Source of the DNA: an uncultured Lachnospiraceae bacterium
Lineage (GTDB): Bacteria; Bacillota; Clostridia; Lachnospirales; Lachnospiraceae
Reading direction: 5' to 3'
DNA: 64,000 nt
NCBI GenBank assembly: GCA_910587155.1
Contig: CAJULA010000001.1
Coordinates: 170,867-234,866, forward strand
Part shown: positions 49,479-58,337 of the stretch, one piece after another
How positions within the stretch are numbered: position 1 is the stretch's first letter
Layout: the number at the start of each line of letters is the position of its first letter
Position numbers and translations under genes: made by a program
Notes under the pieces: model-generated
The model's input: only the letters and a program-made list of their open reading frames with translations
Database searches by the model: none
What the model was told of the DNA's origin: nothing

Positions 49479-49742
49479 ATGAAAACATTAGAGTATGTAA
49501 TTACAGACCCGGTCGGACTGCATGCAAGACCCGCAGGACTTTTTGTAAAGAAAGCGGCTGCCTATGAGAGCAGCATCACTGTTAAAAATATGGAAAACGG
49601 CAAAAGTGCGGATGCCAAACGTATTATGGCCGTTATGTCTCTGGGCGTAAAACAGGGCAATAAGATCGAGCTGTCTATCGAAGGCGGGGACGAAGATACG
49701 GCCCAGAAAGAATTATTGGCATTTCTGAAAGAGAACCTGTAA
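49479..49742 (+). CDS. ptsH: PTS phosphocarrier protein HPr
   Basis: An 87-residue HPr with active His15 in VGLHARPAG. It relays phosphate from enzyme I to EIIA. At the regulatory position the protein reads SADAKRIMAVMSLG where Firmicute HPr usually has LKSIMGVMSLG: Arg48 aligns with Ser46, the HPr-kinase target used for CcpA catabolite repression. Two extra residues lie in the preceding loop. It should thus work in transport but not as a Ser-phosphorylated co-repressor (inference). GGAGGAC precedes the start. Confidence 0.95.
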   Translation: MKTLEYVITDPVGLHARPAGLFVKKAAAYESSITVKNMENGKSADAKRIMAVMSLGVKQGNKIELSIEGGDEDTAQKELLAFLKENL

Positions 49743-49825
49743 GAAAAGTTTTTCTTTTCTACAAGTTATAGATGCAAGAAACATTCTGTGCCAGGTCAGA
49801 ATGCTAAAAGAAAGGGGTAGTAATT

Positions 49826-51274
49826 ATGATGAAGTATTTGCAGAAGTTAGGTAAATCCCTGATGCTTCCGGTAGCCTGTCTGCCTGTCTGCGGTATTCTT
49901 ATGGGTATCGGATATGCTTTATCGCCGAATGCTATGCAGGGCGGCGACATCACAGGTTTTGCAGCAATTGTTGGTTTCTTCCTGATCAAGGCAGGGGGTG
50001 CTCTGATCGACAATATGTCATGGCTGTTTGCCATCGGCGTGGCTTTTGGCATGTCCGATGACAATGACGGTGCGGCAGGTCTTGCAGGTCTGGTATCATG
50101 GCTGATGATCATCAACCTGCTTTCCTCCGGCGTGATCGCTACAATCACAGGTGCGGATGCCGATCCGGCATTCGGTAAGATTCAGAACCAGTTTATCGGT
50201 ATTCTTGCCGGTGTGATCGGTTCCACATGCTATAACAAATTTAAGAGCACCAAGCTTCCGGATGCACTTTCCTTCTTCTCCGGCAAGAGATGTGTTGCTA
50301 TTATCACAGCAGTGGTTTCCATCGTAGTGGCAGGCGTTCTGTTCTTTGTATGGCCTATCGTTTACTCCGGTCTGGTAGCTCTTGGCTCCGGCATCCAGGG
50401 TATGGGCGCTGTCGGCTCCGGTATTTACGCGTTCCTGAACCGTCTGCTCATTCCGTTTGGTCTGCACCATGCACTGAACTCCGTATTCTGGTTTGATGCC
50501 ATCGGTATCAATGACCTTGGCAATTTCTGGGGCAACACCGGCGTACTCGGTGAGACCGGTATGTACATGGCAGGTTTCTTCCCGTCCATGATGTTTGGTC
50601 TTCCTGCGGCGGCACTGGCAGTTATCCACTGTTCAAAACCGGAAAGAAGAAAGACAACGGCAGGTATTATGGGCGCTGCAGCTCTCTGCGCATTTATCTG
50701 CGGTGTCACAGAGCCTTTTGAGTTCGCATTTATGTTCCTGGCTCCCGCGCTGTATGTTGTATATGCAGTTCTGTATGGTATTTTTGCAGGAATTTCCGTT
50801 GCACTGGGCTTCCGTGCAGGATTCTCTTTCTCGGCAGGTCTGACCGACCTTATCTTTTCTTCCCAGCTTCCGCTGGCGCAGAAAGTATGGCTGATCATTC
50901 CTCTCGGAATCGCAGCGGCAGTTGTATTCTATGCAGTGTTCCGTTTTGTGATCACCAAATTTGATCTCAAGACACCGGGACGTGAAGACGAGGACGCAGA
51001 CGGTGATGAAACGAAAGTCGTTCTTGCAAACAACGATTTCACAAAGGTTGCACAGATCATTCTGGAAGGCCTTGGCGGAAAAGCCAATGTGACTTCTCTC
51101 GATAACTGTGTGACGAGACTTCGTCTCGAAGTAAAAGATTATGTGGCGGTAGATGAAGCCAAGATCAAATCTGCAGGTGTTGCAGGCGTGATCCGGCCGA
51201 GTAAAAATGCCGTTCAGGTAATCGTAGGAACAAAAGTTCAGTTTGTAGCTGATGAAATGAAAAAAATGCTGTAA
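49826..51274 (+). CDS. PTS EIIBC permease, glucose/GlcNAc family
   Basis: A 482-residue membrane transporter. Residues 1-385 form the EIIC-Glc domain with about ten hydrophobic segments (LMLPVACLPVCGILMGIGYAL, LFAIGVAFGMSDDNDGAAGLAGLVSW, LLIPFGLHHALNSVFWF, and the family motif CGVTEPFEFAFMF). Residues 405-482 are EIIB with the phospho-cysteine in SLDNCVTRLRLEV (Cys428). NagE-type (N-acetylglucosamine) and PtsG-type (glucose) sugars both fit; the GVTEPFEF and DDNDGAAGLAGL segments lean to NagE. EIIA is separate (47239). It ends the operon. Confidence 0.9.
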   Translation: MMKYLQKLGKSLMLPVACLPVCGILMGIGYALSPNAMQGGDITGFAAIVGFFLIKAGGALIDNMSWLFAIGVAFGMSDDNDGAAGLAGLVSWLMIINLLSSGVIATITGADADPAFGKIQNQFIGILAGVIGSTCYNKFKSTKLPDALSFFSGKRCVAIITAVVSIVVAGVLFFVWPIVYSGLVALGSGIQGMGAVGSGIYAFLNRLLIPFGLHHALNSVFWFDAIGINDLGNFWGNTGVLGETGMYMAGFFPSMMFGLPAAALAVIHCSKPERRKTTAGIMGAAALCAFICGVTEPFEFAFMFLAPALYVVYAVLYGIFAGISVALGFRAGFSFSAGLTDLIFSSQLPLAQKVWLIIPLGIAAAVVFYAVFRFVITKFDLKTPGREDEDADGDETKVVLANNDFTKVAQIILEGLGGKANVTSLDNCVTRLRLEVKDYVAVDEAKIKSAGVAGVIRPSKNAVQVIVGTKVQFVADEMKKML

Positions 51275-51309
51275 AATCTGAATTGGTAACAGAAGTGAAA
51301 AACCTGGCA

Positions 51310-51337
51310 GGAGAGAGGGAAACCTCTCTCCTTTTTT
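51310..51337 (+). terminator. Strong rho-independent terminator
   Basis: A nine-base perfect stem GGAGAGAGG/CCTCTCTCC, GAAA tetraloop and six T directly after. It ends the PTS operon, 35 bp after the EIIBC stop. Confidence 0.95.
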
Positions 51338-51371
51338 GTATCGTTTTAAGAGAAAAGCCATAAGTTTTGGC

Positions 51372-51400
51372 TTTCCAAAACAGGTAATCTGGTGTATAAT
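51372..51400 (+). promoter_or_regulatory. Probable sigma-A promoter for the zinc-finger/polA genes
   Basis: TATAAT at 51395-51400, with TTTCCA at 51372-51377 as a weak -35 and a 17-base spacer. It lies between the terminator and the 51496 start. Confidence 0.55.
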
Positions 51401-51495
51401 CGTAGCAGTTCGGACAGGCATAAAAGAATGGGACTGTGATGATGGTTTGCAGGAGTAACGCCGTGCCGTGATGCATGGATTTTGCCGGAGGCTGT

Positions 51496-51819
51496 ATGGA
51501 TTGTAAGGAAACCCGGAAGAATATATATAAGTTTATTGAGGATGGTCTGGATGGAAAAGAGCTGCAGAGCTTTATGAAGCACGTCAGCGAATGCGAGGAA
51601 TGTATGGAAGAACTTGCGATCCAGTATCTTGTGACAGAGGGGATGCAGCATCTGGAAACGGAGAGTGCCTTTGATCTGCAAAGCCAGCTGGAAAAAAAGA
51701 TGGAAGGCGCCAGAAAGAAAATCCGTGCCAGAAAGCGGGTCATATGGTTTATGTATTTTATTGAGACGCTGGCCATTCTGGCGGTGATTCTGCTGACGAT
51801 ATTGGTGATTATCAAATGA
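51496..51819 (+). CDS. Zinc-finger (zf-HC2/anti-sigma-like) single-pass membrane protein
   Basis: A protein of about 107 residues. It begins MDCKETRKNIYKFIEDGLDGKELQSFMKHVSECEECMEEL, where the HVSECEEC block is a zf-HC2-type HxxxCxxC motif as in anti-sigma factors. A charged stretch follows (KKMEGARKKIRARKR) and then a C-terminal hydrophobic helix (FIETLAILAVILLTILVII). No ECF sigma gene is next to it, so a redox-sensing or assembly role is equally possible. It overlaps polA by 4 bp (ATGA), so they are coexpressed. An upstream in-frame ATG at 51475 has no good ribosome binding site. Confidence 0.7.
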   Translation: MDCKETRKNIYKFIEDGLDGKELQSFMKHVSECEECMEELAIQYLVTEGMQHLETESAFDLQSQLEKKMEGARKKIRARKRVIWFMYFIETLAILAVILLTILVIIK

Positions 51820-54458
51820 GTGAAAAGATTGTTTTGATCGACGGACACAGTATTTTGAACAGAGCATTTTACGGTGTGCCCATGTTAAGTAATGCAAAGG
51901 GGCTTCATACCAATGGGATTTTCGGATTTTTGAATATCATGTTCCGGATACTGGAAGAAGAGGAGCCTCACTATCTGACTGTGGCATTTGATGTGGGGGC
52001 GCCCACGTTTCGTCATGAGCTTTATCAGGACTATAAAGGAACCAGAAAACCCATGCCGCAGGAACTGTATGAGCAGGTGCCGGTACTGAAGGAGGTATTA
52101 CAGGCGATGGGAGTTCAGATCTGCGAAAAGGCGGGCCTGGAAGCTGATGATATTCTGGGAACACTGGCCAGACGCAGTGAGGAGAAAGGCCTGGAAGTGA
52201 CGCTGGTATCCGGTGACAGAGACCTTCTGCAGATCGCGTCAGAGCATATCAAAATCCGGATCCCCAAAACAAAGGGTGGCAGGACACAGATCGAGGACTA
52301 TTATGCGGAAGACGTAAAAAAGCGCTATGGAGTTACGCCGCTTCAGTTTATTGAACTGAAAGCGCTGATGGGGGATGCTTCTGACAATATTCCCGGTGTC
52401 CCCAAAGTTGGAGAGAAGACGGCCATGGCGCTGATGACAGAGTTTGGTTCCATAGACGCCATTTACGCAGCATGTGAAAATCCGGAAGCGGCGCTGAAAA
52501 AATCCGTCCGGGAATCGCTGCTGGCCAACAGACACCTGGCAGATCTGAGCAAAGAACTGGCTGCGATCAGGACAGATGCCGTATTTCCCTTTACCTTTGA
52601 AGCGGCGGTTCTTCATGATCTGTATACGCCAGAGGCTTATCAGCTTTTTGTGGAACTGGAGTTTAAAAATCTGTTGGGCCGCTTTGACATGCAGACGCCG
52701 GAGGATGACAGAGAGGCGAGGTTTCGCCTGGTGACGGATCTGGCAGAGGCGGAAGCGGTACTCAGGGCCTGCCGGGAAGCGGAAAAAACAGGTGTCTTTT
52801 TGTTATATGACAAAAAGACGGGTGTATCCGGGCTGGGGCTTTGCTGGTCCGAAAATGATATATGTGTCATTAAATGTCAGGGTTTTGTGACAGCAAATTA
52901 TCTCACCGGACGCCTTGGCGGGCTGCAGGGTGAGACGGTGTTGTGCGGCTTTTTTCTGAAAGGGATCTATCCGTATCTCTCCTGCGATGATGTGTCAAGG
53001 TGTTTTGATATCCAGCTTGCGGCATATCTGCTTAATCCGCTGAAGAGCGATTATACGACAGATGATATAGCCAGGGAGCATCTGGGTCTGTCGATGCCAT
53101 CTTATGCCCAGTACTTTGGGAAAAAAAACATGGCAGAGGCGGCAGAGGATGAGGCAGCGTTTGTTTCCTATGGCTGTTACGGGGCTTATACGGCCTGGGC
53201 AGCTTCTTTTACGCTTGAGAAGAAACTGAAAGAAACCGGTATGGACCGGCTGTTTTATGAGATAGAAATGCCGCTTTCCTGGGTGCTCTATGATATGGAG
53301 CGGGAAGGGATCCGGGCAGAGGCGCAGGAGCTGCACCAGTACGGGGAAGCTCTTACCGGAAGGATCGCCGAGCTGGAAAAGAGTATTCATGAAAAGGCAG
53401 GGGAAGTGTTTAATATCAATTCCCCCAAACAGCTGGGAGAGATTCTCTTTGGAAAACTGGGGATTCCCGGCGGCAAGAAGACAAAGAGCGGTTATTCCAC
53501 GGCGGCGGACATCCTGGAAAAGCTGGCGCCGGAGTATCCGATCATAGAAGAAATACTGGAATACAGAGGGCTTGCCAAACTCAAATCCACATATGCCGAC
53601 GGTCTGTCAGCTTTTATCGGGGAAGACGGCAAAATTCATACCAACTTTAACCAGACGATCACAGCCACGGGCCGGATCAGCTCCACCGAGCCCAATCTGC
53701 AGAATATTCCCATGCGGATGGAGCTGGGACGTCTGATCCGCAAGGTATTTGTGCCGGGGGACGGGCATATTTTTACGGATGCAGACTATTCCCAGATCGA
53801 ACTGCGGATCCTGGCTCATATGTCAGGAGATGAACAGCTGATCGAAGCTTACCATATGGATGAGGATATCCACCGGATTACGGCGGCGAAGGTATTTCAT
53901 ACGCCGTTTGAAGAAGTTACGCCTCTGCAGAGGCGCAATGCGAAGGCAGTGAACTTCGGTATTGTCTATGGCATCAGCTCCTTTGGCCTGAGTCAGGATC
54001 TGAGTATTTCCAAAAAAGAAGCGGAAGCCTATATCCAGGAGTATTTTGCCACATATCCGGGTGTAAAGGCATTTCTGGATCGGATGGTGGGAGAGGCCCG
54101 GGAGAGGGGCTATGTCACTACCTTGTTCGGGCGCAGGCGTCCGGTGCCTGAGCTGTCCAGCAGTAATTATATGCAGCGCTCCTTTGGAGAGCGTGTGGCC
54201 ATGAACTCTCCCATTCAGGGGACGGCGGCAGATGTCATTAAGATTGCCATGATTCGTGTATACCGGGCGCTGAAGGCGGCGGGCTGCCGTTCCAGGCTGA
54301 TCCTGCAGGTCCATGATGAACTGCTGATCGAGACGGTTATGGAGGAGGCGGCGCAGGTGGAGGAGATTCTGCGGGAAGAGATGGTTCATGCGGCCGATCT
54401 GGCCGTGAAGCTGGAGGTGGATCTCCATACCGGGGCCAACTGGTATGAGGCGAAATGA
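51816..54458 (+). CDS. polA: DNA polymerase I
   Basis: Replication and repair polymerase, 880 residues. Residues 1-290 are the 5'-3' exonuclease (VLIDGHSILNRAFYG, LEADDILGTLA, LVSGDRDLLQIA, LMGDASDNIPGVPKVGEKTA). The middle 3'-5' exonuclease domain is degenerate: FLLYDKKTGVSGLGLCWS replaces the usual catalytic DxE, so proofreading is probably absent. The polymerase domain has DYSQIELRILAHMSGDE, RRNAKAVNFGIVYG and LQVHDELL. Length and order are normal for Firmicutes. Coupled to the upstream zinc-finger gene by overlap. Confidence 0.97.
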   Translation: MSEKIVLIDGHSILNRAFYGVPMLSNAKGLHTNGIFGFLNIMFRILEEEEPHYLTVAFDVGAPTFRHELYQDYKGTRKPMPQELYEQVPVLKEVLQAMGVQICEKAGLEADDILGTLARRSEEKGLEVTLVSGDRDLLQIASEHIKIRIPKTKGGRTQIEDYYAEDVKKRYGVTPLQFIELKALMGDASDNIPGVPKVGEKTAMALMTEFGSIDAIYAACENPEAALKKSVRESLLANRHLADLSKELAAIRTDAVFPFTFEAAVLHDLYTPEAYQLFVELEFKNLLGRFDMQTPEDDREARFRLVTDLAEAEAVLRACREAEKTGVFLLYDKKTGVSGLGLCWSENDICVIKCQGFVTANYLTGRLGGLQGETVLCGFFLKGIYPYLSCDDVSRCFDIQLAAYLLNPLKSDYTTDDIAREHLGLSMPSYAQYFGKKNMAEAAEDEAAFVSYGCYGAYTAWAASFTLEKKLKETGMDRLFYEIEMPLSWVLYDMEREGIRAEAQELHQYGEALTGRIAELEKSIHEKAGEVFNINSPKQLGEILFGKLGIPGGKKTKSGYSTAADILEKLAPEYPIIEEILEYRGLAKLKSTYADGLSAFIGEDGKIHTNFNQTITATGRISSTEPNLQNIPMRMELGRLIRKVFVPGDGHIFTDADYSQIELRILAHMSGDEQLIEAYHMDEDIHRITAAKVFHTPFEEVTPLQRRNAKAVNFGIVYGISSFGLSQDLSISKKEAEAYIQEYFATYPGVKAFLDRMVGEARERGYVTTLFGRRRPVPELSSSNYMQRSFGERVAMNSPIQGTAADVIKIAMIRVYRALKAAGCRSRLILQVHDELLIETVMEEAAQVEEILREEMVHAADLAVKLEVDLHTGANWYEAK

Positions 54459-54492
54459 GAGAGTGACCCGATGAGAGAAAGGGTAAAAAAAC

Positions 54493-55098
54493 ATGAAGGT
54501 AATCGGCATTACCGGGGGCGTGGGCTGCGGCAAGACGAGACTGTTGCATTATCTGGAAAAGAATTATAAATGCCGGATTCTCCTGGCGGACCGGGCAGCC
54601 CTTTTGCTGCAGCAGCCGGGCGGCTTATGCCATGAACCGGTGACAGCCCTGCTGGGCAGGGAAATCCTGCAGCCGGACGGAAGGATCGACAGAGAGCTGA
54701 TGGCGGCAAAGATATTTCAGGATCATGCCCTTCTGGCCTCGGTAAATGCCATCGTCCATCCGGCTGTAAAAGAATATATCCTGCTGCAGATCAGGCAGGA
54801 GAAGCAAAAAGGGGAGCATGATTTTTTCTTTCTGGAGGCGGCCCTTCTGATTGAAGAGGGCTATGAACAGATTGTGGATGAAATGTGGTATGTCTATGCG
54901 GATGAGAATGTCCGCAGAAAACGGTTGAAGGATGACCGACAGTATTCGGACAGTAAGACGGACAGTATTTTCCGTGCCCAGCTCCCGGAAGAGACATATC
55001 GGGCACACTGCGATTTTGTCATTGACAACAGCGGGGACATTACTTATGCTTATGAGCAGATTGACAAAAAAATGGGGGAATATCTGTGGAAGAAGTAA
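54493..55098 (+). CDS. coaE: Dephospho-CoA kinase
   Basis: Last step of coenzyme A synthesis, ATP-dependent phosphorylation of dephospho-CoA. A 201-residue P-loop protein: VIGITGGVGCGKTRLLHYL, ILLADRAALLLQQPGG, GREILQPDGRIDRELMAAKIF, NAIVHPAVKEY, FFLEAALLIEEGY and a final CDFVIDNSGD. It lies 34 bp after polA. Its last codons overlap the start of the FtsA-like gene. Confidence 0.93.
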   Translation: MKVIGITGGVGCGKTRLLHYLEKNYKCRILLADRAALLLQQPGGLCHEPVTALLGREILQPDGRIDRELMAAKIFQDHALLASVNAIVHPAVKEYILLQIRQEKQKGEHDFFFLEAALLIEEGYEQIVDEMWYVYADENVRRKRLKDDRQYSDSKTDSIFRAQLPEETYRAHCDFVIDNSGDITYAYEQIDKKMGEYLWKK

Positions 55099-57224
55099 AA
55101 AAATATCCGGGAAAGCTGGTATTCGGACTTGATATCGGAACAAGGAGCATTGTCGGAACCGTAGGGTATAAAACAGGAGATCAGTTTTATGTGGTGGCAC
55201 AGCGGATCAGAGAGCATGAGACAAGAGCCATGCTGGACGGACAGATCCATGATATCGGCCGGGTCAGCATGACAATCTCTCAGGTAAAGACCGAGCTGGA
55301 AACGGCGGTCGGTGTCAGACTGACCGATGTCTGTATCGCGGCTGCAGGACGCGTGTTAAAGACCGTTACCATACATACGGAAACGGCTTTTGAAGAAGAG
55401 CGGGAAGTTACGGAAGAGGATATCTATGCCCTTGATTCCAAGGGGATTGAAACCGCCTATGAACAGTTCAACCGGGAAAACAGTTCTGATGTCACGTTCT
55501 ACTGCGTGGGATATTCCGTAGTCCGTTATTATATGAACAATTATGTGATCGGCAATCTGGAAAGCCATAAGGCCAGAATCATCGGTGTCGATCTGATCGC
55601 CACATTTCTGCCGGAAGATGTGGTGGACGGTCTGTACAAAGCGGTGGGACAGGCCGGGCTGGAGGTTGTCAATCTTACCCTGGAGCCCATTGCGGCCATT
55701 CAGGTGGCAATACCGGAGATGTACCGGATGCTGAATATCGCACTGGTGGATGTGGGTGCGGGAACCTCCGATATTTCCATTACCCAGGGCGGCAGCATTG
55801 TGGCCTATGGCATGATTCCCATGGCAGGCGATGCGCTGACGGAAGCCGTGGCTCAGCACTGTCTGGTTGACTTTGTGACGGCAGAGCAGATCAAGCGGGA
55901 GTGCGGTGAGAAGGAGACGATTGCCTATAAGGATATTATGGGGCTGGATCAGACGGTGAAACGGGATGAGCTGTTGGAAGTGATGAGACCGGCCGTGGAA
56001 TCCATGACAAAACAGGTGTCGGATAAGATCAAAGAACTCAATGGCGACAAATCTGTCAGCGCTGTCTTCGTGGTGGGCGGAGGCGGTAAGATTCCGGGCT
56101 ATACGGAAAAACTGGCCGGAGAGCTTGGTATCCAGCCCGAACGTGTGGCGCTGCGCGGTGAGGAAGTGATGGCAAAGATCCAGTTTCTGGAAAAGGAGAC
56201 AAAGAAGGATTCCCTGCTGGTGACACCGATCGGGATCTGTCTTTCTTTTTATGAACAGAGTAATTCCTTTGTCTTTGTCACGTTTAATAACACCAGAATC
56301 AAGCTGTATGATACGGCAAGGCTGGCGGTAGTGGATGCCGCCCTGCAGGCGGACTTTCCCAATGAAAGTCTCTTTCCGCGGCGTGGGGCAGCCCTGCATT
56401 TTATGGTGGACGGTCACGCACGGATGATCCGGGGAGAACTGGGCGAGGCGTCAGTGATCACGGTTAACGGCAGTCCGGCGGATATCCATACGCCCATTCA
56501 TGCCAATGATATTATCTGCGTGCAGGAATCCACGGCCGGGGCCGATGCCTCCATGGAGATAGGCAGGCTGCCGGAATACCATGCCATTATCCGGGTGGAG
56601 GTCAATGAAAAGAAGATTGACCTGCCCAAATTTGCCGCTGTCAATGGTCAGCTTCAGTCCGGCTTTTATGATATCCGGGAAAACGACAGAATTGAAATGC
56701 TGAATTTTTATACAGTGCGCCAGATTGTGGAATTTATGGATGTGATTCTCGATCGGAATATGAATATCTATGTCAATAATAAACTGGCAGATCTGGAGAC
56801 GAAGGTTTATGAAAACTTTTCCGTCCTGTGGACGATGGAACAGATGCAGCTTTCCGATGTGGAACAGTATGAGAACAAATCACCCGGCGAGGCGGCTACC
56901 TACGCGGATCTGCCGGATGATGTGGAGGAGGGCGGAGATGCGTCTGAAGGAGGATCGGAAGAGGCAGGAAAGAGAGAAAAACCGGAAGCTTCTGAAAAGA
57001 CAAAAGAGCCGGGGGTGCCAATGGATATCTTTGTCAATGGCACGCCGGTGACACTGCGGGGAAAACAATCCTATATCTTTGTGGATCTGTTTGATTTTTA
57101 CCACTTTGACCTGACACCGCGCCCTGGAAAACGGATTACGACCAAAAAGAACAAAAGAGACGCACAGTATATGGAGCCGCTTACGACCGGAGATATGATA
57201 GAAATTTACTGGAGGGATAACTGA
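55086..57224 (+). CDS. FtsA-like actin-fold protein with long C-terminal extension
   Basis: A 712-residue protein beginning at GTG, overlapping coaE by 13 bp. The first 385 residues have the FtsA/PilM actin-like fold: LVFGLDIGTRSIVGTV (phosphate-1 loop), LEPIAAIQVAIPE, IALVDVGAGTSDISIT (phosphate-2 loop), VFVVGGGGKIPGYTEKLA. Beyond residue 400 it has an extra region of about 310 residues with repeated small beta-rich parts (IRVEVNEKKIDLPKFAAVNGQL and MDIFVNGTPVTLRGKQSYIFVDLFDFYHFDL) joined by an acidic linker at about 610-650 (DDVEEGGDASEGG). It is probably a cell-division or envelope-assembly ATPase; FtsA of normal length is about 420 residues, so it is not canonical FtsA. Confidence 0.75.
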   Translation: MEEVKKYPGKLVFGLDIGTRSIVGTVGYKTGDQFYVVAQRIREHETRAMLDGQIHDIGRVSMTISQVKTELETAVGVRLTDVCIAAAGRVLKTVTIHTETAFEEEREVTEEDIYALDSKGIETAYEQFNRENSSDVTFYCVGYSVVRYYMNNYVIGNLESHKARIIGVDLIATFLPEDVVDGLYKAVGQAGLEVVNLTLEPIAAIQVAIPEMYRMLNIALVDVGAGTSDISITQGGSIVAYGMIPMAGDALTEAVAQHCLVDFVTAEQIKRECGEKETIAYKDIMGLDQTVKRDELLEVMRPAVESMTKQVSDKIKELNGDKSVSAVFVVGGGGKIPGYTEKLAGELGIQPERVALRGEEVMAKIQFLEKETKKDSLLVTPIGICLSFYEQSNSFVFVTFNNTRIKLYDTARLAVVDAALQADFPNESLFPRRGAALHFMVDGHARMIRGELGEASVITVNGSPADIHTPIHANDIICVQESTAGADASMEIGRLPEYHAIIRVEVNEKKIDLPKFAAVNGQLQSGFYDIRENDRIEMLNFYTVRQIVEFMDVILDRNMNIYVNNKLADLETKVYENFSVLWTMEQMQLSDVEQYENKSPGEAATYADLPDDVEEGGDASEGGSEEAGKREKPEASEKTKEPGVPMDIFVNGTPVTLRGKQSYIFVDLFDFYHFDLTPRPGKRITTKKNKRDAQYMEPLTTGDMIEIYWRDN

Positions 57225-57225
57225 A

Positions 57226-58023
57226 ATGAGAATGTGCAGCATCGCCAGCGGAAGCAGCGGTAACTGTGTTTATGTGGGATCGGATACCACACATCTGCTG
57301 GTAGATACGGGAATCAGCCGCAGGAAGATCGAAGAAGGACTGAAGACGCTTGCGCTGTCCGTGCAGGATCTGGACGGTATTCTGATCACCCATGAACATT
57401 CCGACCATATCAGCGGGCTGGGCGTATTGATCCGCAGGCGGGAAATCCCCATCTATGCCACAAGAGGCACGATCCAAAAGATGCGGGAGATGGAATCTCT
57501 GCGGCATATTCCGGCCGATCTGTTTCAGGAAGTGCGTGAAGAGGAACATTTTACCATTAAGGATGTGATGGTGGCTCCCATGCAGATATCCCATGACGCG
57601 GCCCAGCCGGCCGCCTACCGCTTCCGGCATGATAAAAAATGGGTGGGCATTATTACCGATCTGGGTGTATACAATGAGTATACGGTGGAATGTATGCGCG
57701 GGATGGATGTCATACTTCTGGAGGCCAACCATGATGTGCGGATGCTCGAAAGCGGCCCTTATCCTTATTATCTCAAACGCCGGATACTGGGTGAGAGGGG
57801 ACATCTGTCCAATGAACTGTCAGGCCGCTTCCTTTCCCGCATTCTGCACGATCAGTTAAAGGCAGTGATTCTGGGACATCTCAGTAAGGAAAACAATCTG
57901 GCAGAGCTGGCCTATGAGACCGTCCGCCTGGAGATTACCATGGCTGACAATGAATTTAAAGGGAATGATTTTCCGATTATGGTGGCGAAACGGGACGAAG
58001 TGTCCGGAGTTGTGGAGATTTAA
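57226..58023 (+). CDS. walJ: MBL-fold metallohydrolase, WalJ/YycJ-like
   Basis: A 265-residue metallo-beta-lactamase fold protein: MRMCSIASGSSGNCVYVGSD, LLVDTGISRRKIEEGL, GILITHEHSDHISGLGVL (zinc site), VGIITDLGVY, DVILLEANHDVRML and LGHLSKENN. WalJ (YycJ) is a double-strand DNA exonuclease-like protein acting in cell division and repair control. Here it is not beside walRK but follows the FtsA-like gene by one base. Cytosolic. Confidence 0.87.
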   Translation: MRMCSIASGSSGNCVYVGSDTTHLLVDTGISRRKIEEGLKTLALSVQDLDGILITHEHSDHISGLGVLIRRREIPIYATRGTIQKMREMESLRHIPADLFQEVREEEHFTIKDVMVAPMQISHDAAQPAAYRFRHDKKWVGIITDLGVYNEYTVECMRGMDVILLEANHDVRMLESGPYPYYLKRRILGERGHLSNELSGRFLSRILHDQLKAVILGHLSKENNLAELAYETVRLEITMADNEFKGNDFPIMVAKRDEVSGVVEI

Positions 58024-58053
58024 CGGAACTGGAATAAAAATAGGAGCTTGGGT

Positions 58054-58326
58054 ATGAAAAAGACGATAATTACGGTAGTTGGCAGGGATACTGTGGGCAT
58101 CATTGCGGGGGTCTGCAGTTACCTGGCAGAAAATGGGATTAATATTCTTGATATTTCCCAGACGATTGTACAGGGGTATTTTAATATGATGATGATCGTA
58201 GATACTTCCGGCTCGTCAAAGTCTCATAATGAGATGACAGATGAGCTGAAGGTGCTGGGAGAGAAAATCGGTGTGATCATCCGATGTCAGAGAGAAGAGA
58301 TTTTTCAGAGTATGCACAGGATATAG
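58054..58326 (+). CDS. ACT domain protein (UPF0237)
   Basis: A 90-residue single ACT domain: TIITVVGRDTVGIIAGVCSYLAENGINILDISQTIVQGYFNMMMIVDTS. ACT domains bind amino acids or other small molecules. It begins at ATG 58054 with TAGGAGC upstream and stops 11 bp before the DUF711 gene. ACT-DUF711 pairs are common in Clostridia and Streptococci, suggesting that this subunit regulates its neighbour. Confidence 0.9.
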   Translation: MKKTIITVVGRDTVGIIAGVCSYLAENGINILDISQTIVQGYFNMMMIVDTSGSSKSHNEMTDELKVLGEKIGVIIRCQREEIFQSMHRI

Positions 58327-58337
58327 GGGGATAACAT

